Assembly: GCA_043775055.1 (NCBI GenBank)
Contig: JAYVSU010000044.1
Location: forward strand, 1 to 20,212
DNA length: 20,212 nt
Direction of reading: 5' to 3'
DNA from: Aalborgiella sp043775055
Lineage (GTDB): Bacteria > Pseudomonadota > Gammaproteobacteria > Burkholderiales > Burkholderiaceae_C
The position numbers were made by a program, and so were the translations under genes. The first letter of the stretch is position 1, and each line of letters opens with the position of its first letter. Below are positions 18,315-20,212 of the stretch, piece after piece. Under the pieces are notes generated by a model. The model had not been told where the DNA came from. It searched no databases and was given only the letters and a program-made list of their open reading frames with translations.

Positions 18315-19460
18315 CTATACCTTTGCAGGTTCTTTCGCTGTCAGCACGCCACGCCGCATTTGGTCCAGTTCGATGGTTTCAAACAGTGCTTTGAAGTTAC
18401 CCTCGCCAAAACCCTCGTCGCCTTTGCGTTGGATGAACTCAAAAAAGATCGGCCCGAGCTGGTTTTCGCTGAAGATTTGCAGCAGCAGCGCGCCTTTTTT
18501 ACCGTCCATCAAAATATTGCGGGACATCAGCGCACCCACATCCTCACCGTGGCCGGGGATGCGCTTGGGCAGCAACTCATAGTAGGTTTCGCTGGTGTTC
18601 AGCAGCTTCACGCCGGCCATTTGCATGGCATCTACGGTGTCGTACAGGTTGCTCGAACCCAGCGCGATGTGTTGCACACCCTCGCCGTGGTACTTGTCCA
18701 AGTATTCTTGAATCTGGCCCGAAGTCTCGTTGCCCTCTTCGTTGATCGGGATACGGATTTTGCCGCAGGGGCTGGTCATGGCCTTGCTCTTCACACCAGT
18801 GGCTTGGCCCTCAATGTCAAAGTAACGCACCTCACGGAAGTTAAACAGCCGCTCGTAAAAGCCAGACCATTCGTTCATGCGGCCCCGGTGTACGTTGTGC
18901 GTCAGATGGTCAATGTAGGTCAAACCGTGGCCGGCGGGGTTCAGCGCTTCTGCGGCGTCAACGTGATGCAGCGGTTCAAAATCAACGTCATAAAAGCCAA
19001 TATTGCCAATGTCACCTGCTTGCGCACCGTTTTTGCCGCGCCAGCGGTCGATGAAGTAAATAATCGCGTCGCCAATGCCTTTGATGGCCGGAATGTTCAG
19101 CTCGCCCGGCCCGGCTTGTTCCGCATAACCCCAAGCGCCCAGCGACAGCGCCCTCTCGTAGGCCGCTTTGGCGTCCTTCACACGGAAGGCAAAGGCGCAC
19201 ACGCTGGGGCCGTGCAGGCGCGCAAAACGCTGCGCAAAGCTGTTCGGCTCGGCGTTGATGATGAAGTTGATGCCGCCTTGGCGGTACAGCGTGACGTTTT
19301 TGTGGCGATGCTTGGCAATCGCCGTGAAGCCCATGCGCTCAAACAGCGCGCCCATCGCCACTGGGTCCGGTGCCGCGTACTCGATGAACTCAAACCCGTC
19401 CGTGCCCATCGGGTTGTCCCACGTGGCTGCTGTTGATGTTACTGATGCTGTTTCGGTCAT
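18315..19460 (-). CDS. hpd: 4-hydroxyphenylpyruvate dioxygenase
   Basis: Cytoplasmic iron(II) oxygenase turning 4-hydroxyphenylpyruvate into homogentisate, the second step of tyrosine breakdown. Seen: 381 residues with the two VOC-type halves; N-terminal MGTDGFEFIEYAAPD; iron ligands His185 in YIDHLTHNV, His264 in GVQHIALGSSN and Glu341 in IFFEFIQRKGDEGFGEGNF, all in their family positions; and TSETYYELLPKR. I chose the ATG at 19460, which has a strong AGGAG ribosome site (complement of 19467-19471); the longer frame to 19568 runs through the regulatory region. It diverges from an Lrp/AsnC gene that probably regulates it, and precedes a Bug receptor. The homogentisate dioxygenase and later genes are not in the window. 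It could be a close paralogue, but the ligand set and ends support HPPD. Confidence 0.97.
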   Translation of the reverse strand: MTETASVTSTAATWDNPMGTDGFEFIEYAAPDPVAMGALFERMGFTAIAKHRHKNVTLYRQGGINFIINAEPNSFAQRFARLHGPSVCAFAFRVKDAKAAYERALSLGAWGYAEQAGPGELNIPAIKGIGDAIIYFIDRWRGKNGAQAGDIGNIGFYDVDFEPLHHVDAAEALNPAGHGLTYIDHLTHNVHRGRMNEWSGFYERLFNFREVRYFDIEGQATGVKSKAMTSPCGKIRIPINEEGNETSGQIQEYLDKYHGEGVQHIALGSSNLYDTVDAMQMAGVKLLNTSETYYELLPKRIPGHGEDVGALMSRNILMDGKKGALLLQIFSENQLGPIFFEFIQRKGDEGFGEGNFKALFETIELDQMRRGVLTAKEPAKV

Positions 19461-19530
19461 GGCTGTCTCCTGCTTTTCGGTTTTTGAGTTCGACTGAAGG
19501 CCTGAGTTTAGATTCATCAGGCATGAAGAT

Positions 19531-19579
19531 TCCTGCAACTTGCGGCGCTGGTCCAGTCGCAAACGCAATAATCCTGCAA
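19531..19579. promoter_or_regulatory. Paired TCCTGCAA boxes and inverted repeat between hpd and the Lrp-type gene
   Basis: TCCTGCAA occurs at 19531-19538 and 19572-19579, 41 bases apart (about four helical turns). Between them TTGCG (19540-19544) and CGCAA (19558-19562) flank CTGG-T-CCAG, making an imperfect dyad centred on 19552. The layout suits a multimeric Lrp-type regulator acting on both divergent genes. Confidence 0.45.
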
Positions 19580-19589
19580 AATAGCACGT

Positions 19590-20063
19590 ATGGAAACACT
19601 AGACAAGCTTGATAAAGCCATTTTGCGCACCTTGCAAGAAGACGGCAGAGCCACCTTTGACCAAGTCGCCGAGCGCATCGGCCTCTCTCCCAGCGCCGTG
19701 TTGCGTCGCGTCAAGCGGCTCGAAGGTGTTGGCGTGATAGATCGCTACGTCGCCATCGTCAAACCCGAGTCTGTCGGGCTGGGGCTGACCGCCTACATCA
19801 ACGTACGCCTAGAAAAGCACATGGAATCCCACAAACGCAACCCCATGGACGTGTTCCGCGCCAGCGTCCAAACCTGGCCCGAAGTGGTGGAATGCGCTGC
19901 GCTGACCGGTGAGATGGACTACCTGCTGCGCCTCGTCGTGGCCGACATGCCCGCCTACAGCCGCTTCATCATGGACACCTTGCTCAAACACCCCAGCGTG
20001 CAAGACTGCAAAACCAGCTTCGTCCTAGACCGCGTGAAAACGACTACGGTTTTGCCGCTGTAA
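19590..20063 (+). CDS. Lrp/AsnC-family transcriptional regulator
   Basis: DNA-binding regulator of 157 residues that typically senses an amino acid. Seen: an N-terminal winged helix-turn-helix at residues 4-63 (LDKLDKAILRTLQEDGRATF then LSPSAVLRRVKRLEGVGVI) and a C-terminal RAM effector domain at about 70-145 with WPEVVECAALTGEMDYLLRLVV, the ligand-binding Gly-containing block, and LLKHPSVQDCKTSFVLDRVK. Divergent from hpd, 129 bases apart, so control of tyrosine or phenylalanine degradation with an aromatic amino acid as effector is likely but inferred. The ATG at 19590 lies in AGCACGTATGG without a clear ribosome site. Confidence 0.92.
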   Translation: METLDKLDKAILRTLQEDGRATFDQVAERIGLSPSAVLRRVKRLEGVGVIDRYVAIVKPESVGLGLTAYINVRLEKHMESHKRNPMDVFRASVQTWPEVVECAALTGEMDYLLRLVVADMPAYSRFIMDTLLKHPSVQDCKTSFVLDRVKTTTVLPL

Positions 20064-20088
20064 GCCTTGAAATCGTCGTTTTAAGGCT
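20063..20088 (+). terminator. Hairpin at the stop codon of the Lrp-type gene, no U tract
   Basis: AGCCTT (20063-20068) pairs with AAGGCT (20083-20088). The stem continues through A-T and G-T pairs to a CGTC loop, for about 11 pairs. The 3' flank is GGTTATGG rather than a T run, so it is a stabilising or attenuating hairpin rather than a standard terminator. Confidence 0.4.
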
Positions 20089-20212
20089 GGTTATGGCTGT
20101 AGTCGGCGTATTTATTTAGGGTCTTAGGAAGCAAACTCGATTAAAGCGGGTTCTGCCTAAGTAACTTTAGCTGAGCCAAGTACAGATTGTCATGTCTGTG
20201 ATTAAACCTGAA
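20089..20212. other. Right-end intergenic sequence, no feature recognised
   Basis: The last 124 bases show no repeat, RNA or clear promoter. An ATG at 20192 is open for seven codons to the window end, but it has no ribosome site and too little sequence to call. Confidence 0.3.

Noticed and set aside
18360..19436. 358-codon plus-strand open frame opposite hpd
   Set aside because: Shadow of hpd, whose iron ligands and ribosome site are certain; the antisense translation shows no domain.
20192..20212. Start of a new gene at the right edge
   Set aside because: Only seven codons, no ribosome site; it cannot be supported.

Overview
The window looks like chromosomal DNA of a betaproteobacterium of the order Burkholderiales, most likely family Comamonadaceae (Rhodoferax, Polaromonas or Limnohabitans-like). 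The grounds are a methionine synthase without its homocysteine domain (split MetH), a Bug/TctC-type periplasmic receptor, a GTP-type PEP carboxykinase, an LtaS-like membrane sulfatase, and short palindromic repeats of a kind I recall from that family. G+C is moderate. No phage, insertion sequence, CRISPR array, tRNA or rRNA gene was seen. I name 14 protein-coding genes, and almost the whole window is filled by them.

Layout. Positions 56-4868 carry metH and a phoX-type Tat-exported phosphatase on the plus strand. A minus-strand gluconate kinase (gntK) follows, its stop codon directly abutting the phoX stop. From 5530 to 8027 lie a five-helix membrane sulfatase / phosphoglycerol-transferase-like protein and a small VOC (glyoxalase-fold) protein, both plus strand. 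From 8125 to 9964 are two minus-strand envelope genes: a MipA/OmpV outer-membrane barrel and an orphan ModA molybdate-binding protein. A 285-base divergent region separates modA from pckG (10250-12157), which ends at a strong hairpin terminator.

The right part is a metabolic accessory block. A minus-strand run of M20 amidohydrolase, CapA-family metallohydrolase and ACS-type MFS transporter (16270 down to 12223) has gaps of about 40 bases and diverges from a LysR regulator through overlapping promoters. This looks like a LysR-controlled uptake and hydrolysis operon for an amide or glutamyl compound, and it is the best candidate for an undescribed pathway. Next come a Bug receptor and 4-hydroxyphenylpyruvate dioxygenase (hpd), in the order hpd then bug on the minus strand. 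An Lrp/AsnC regulator diverges from hpd.

The most notable non-genic signals are three related copies of a roughly 60-base repeat, one of them lying in frame inside metH where it accounts for part of a lineage-specific insert of about 30 residues; a dense array of overlapping TATGC/GCATA palindromes upstream of modA; a perfect 13-base palindrome upstream of the mipA-like gene; overlapping divergent promoters with a possibly leaderless lysR transcript; and paired TCCTGCAA boxes between hpd and the Lrp-type gene.
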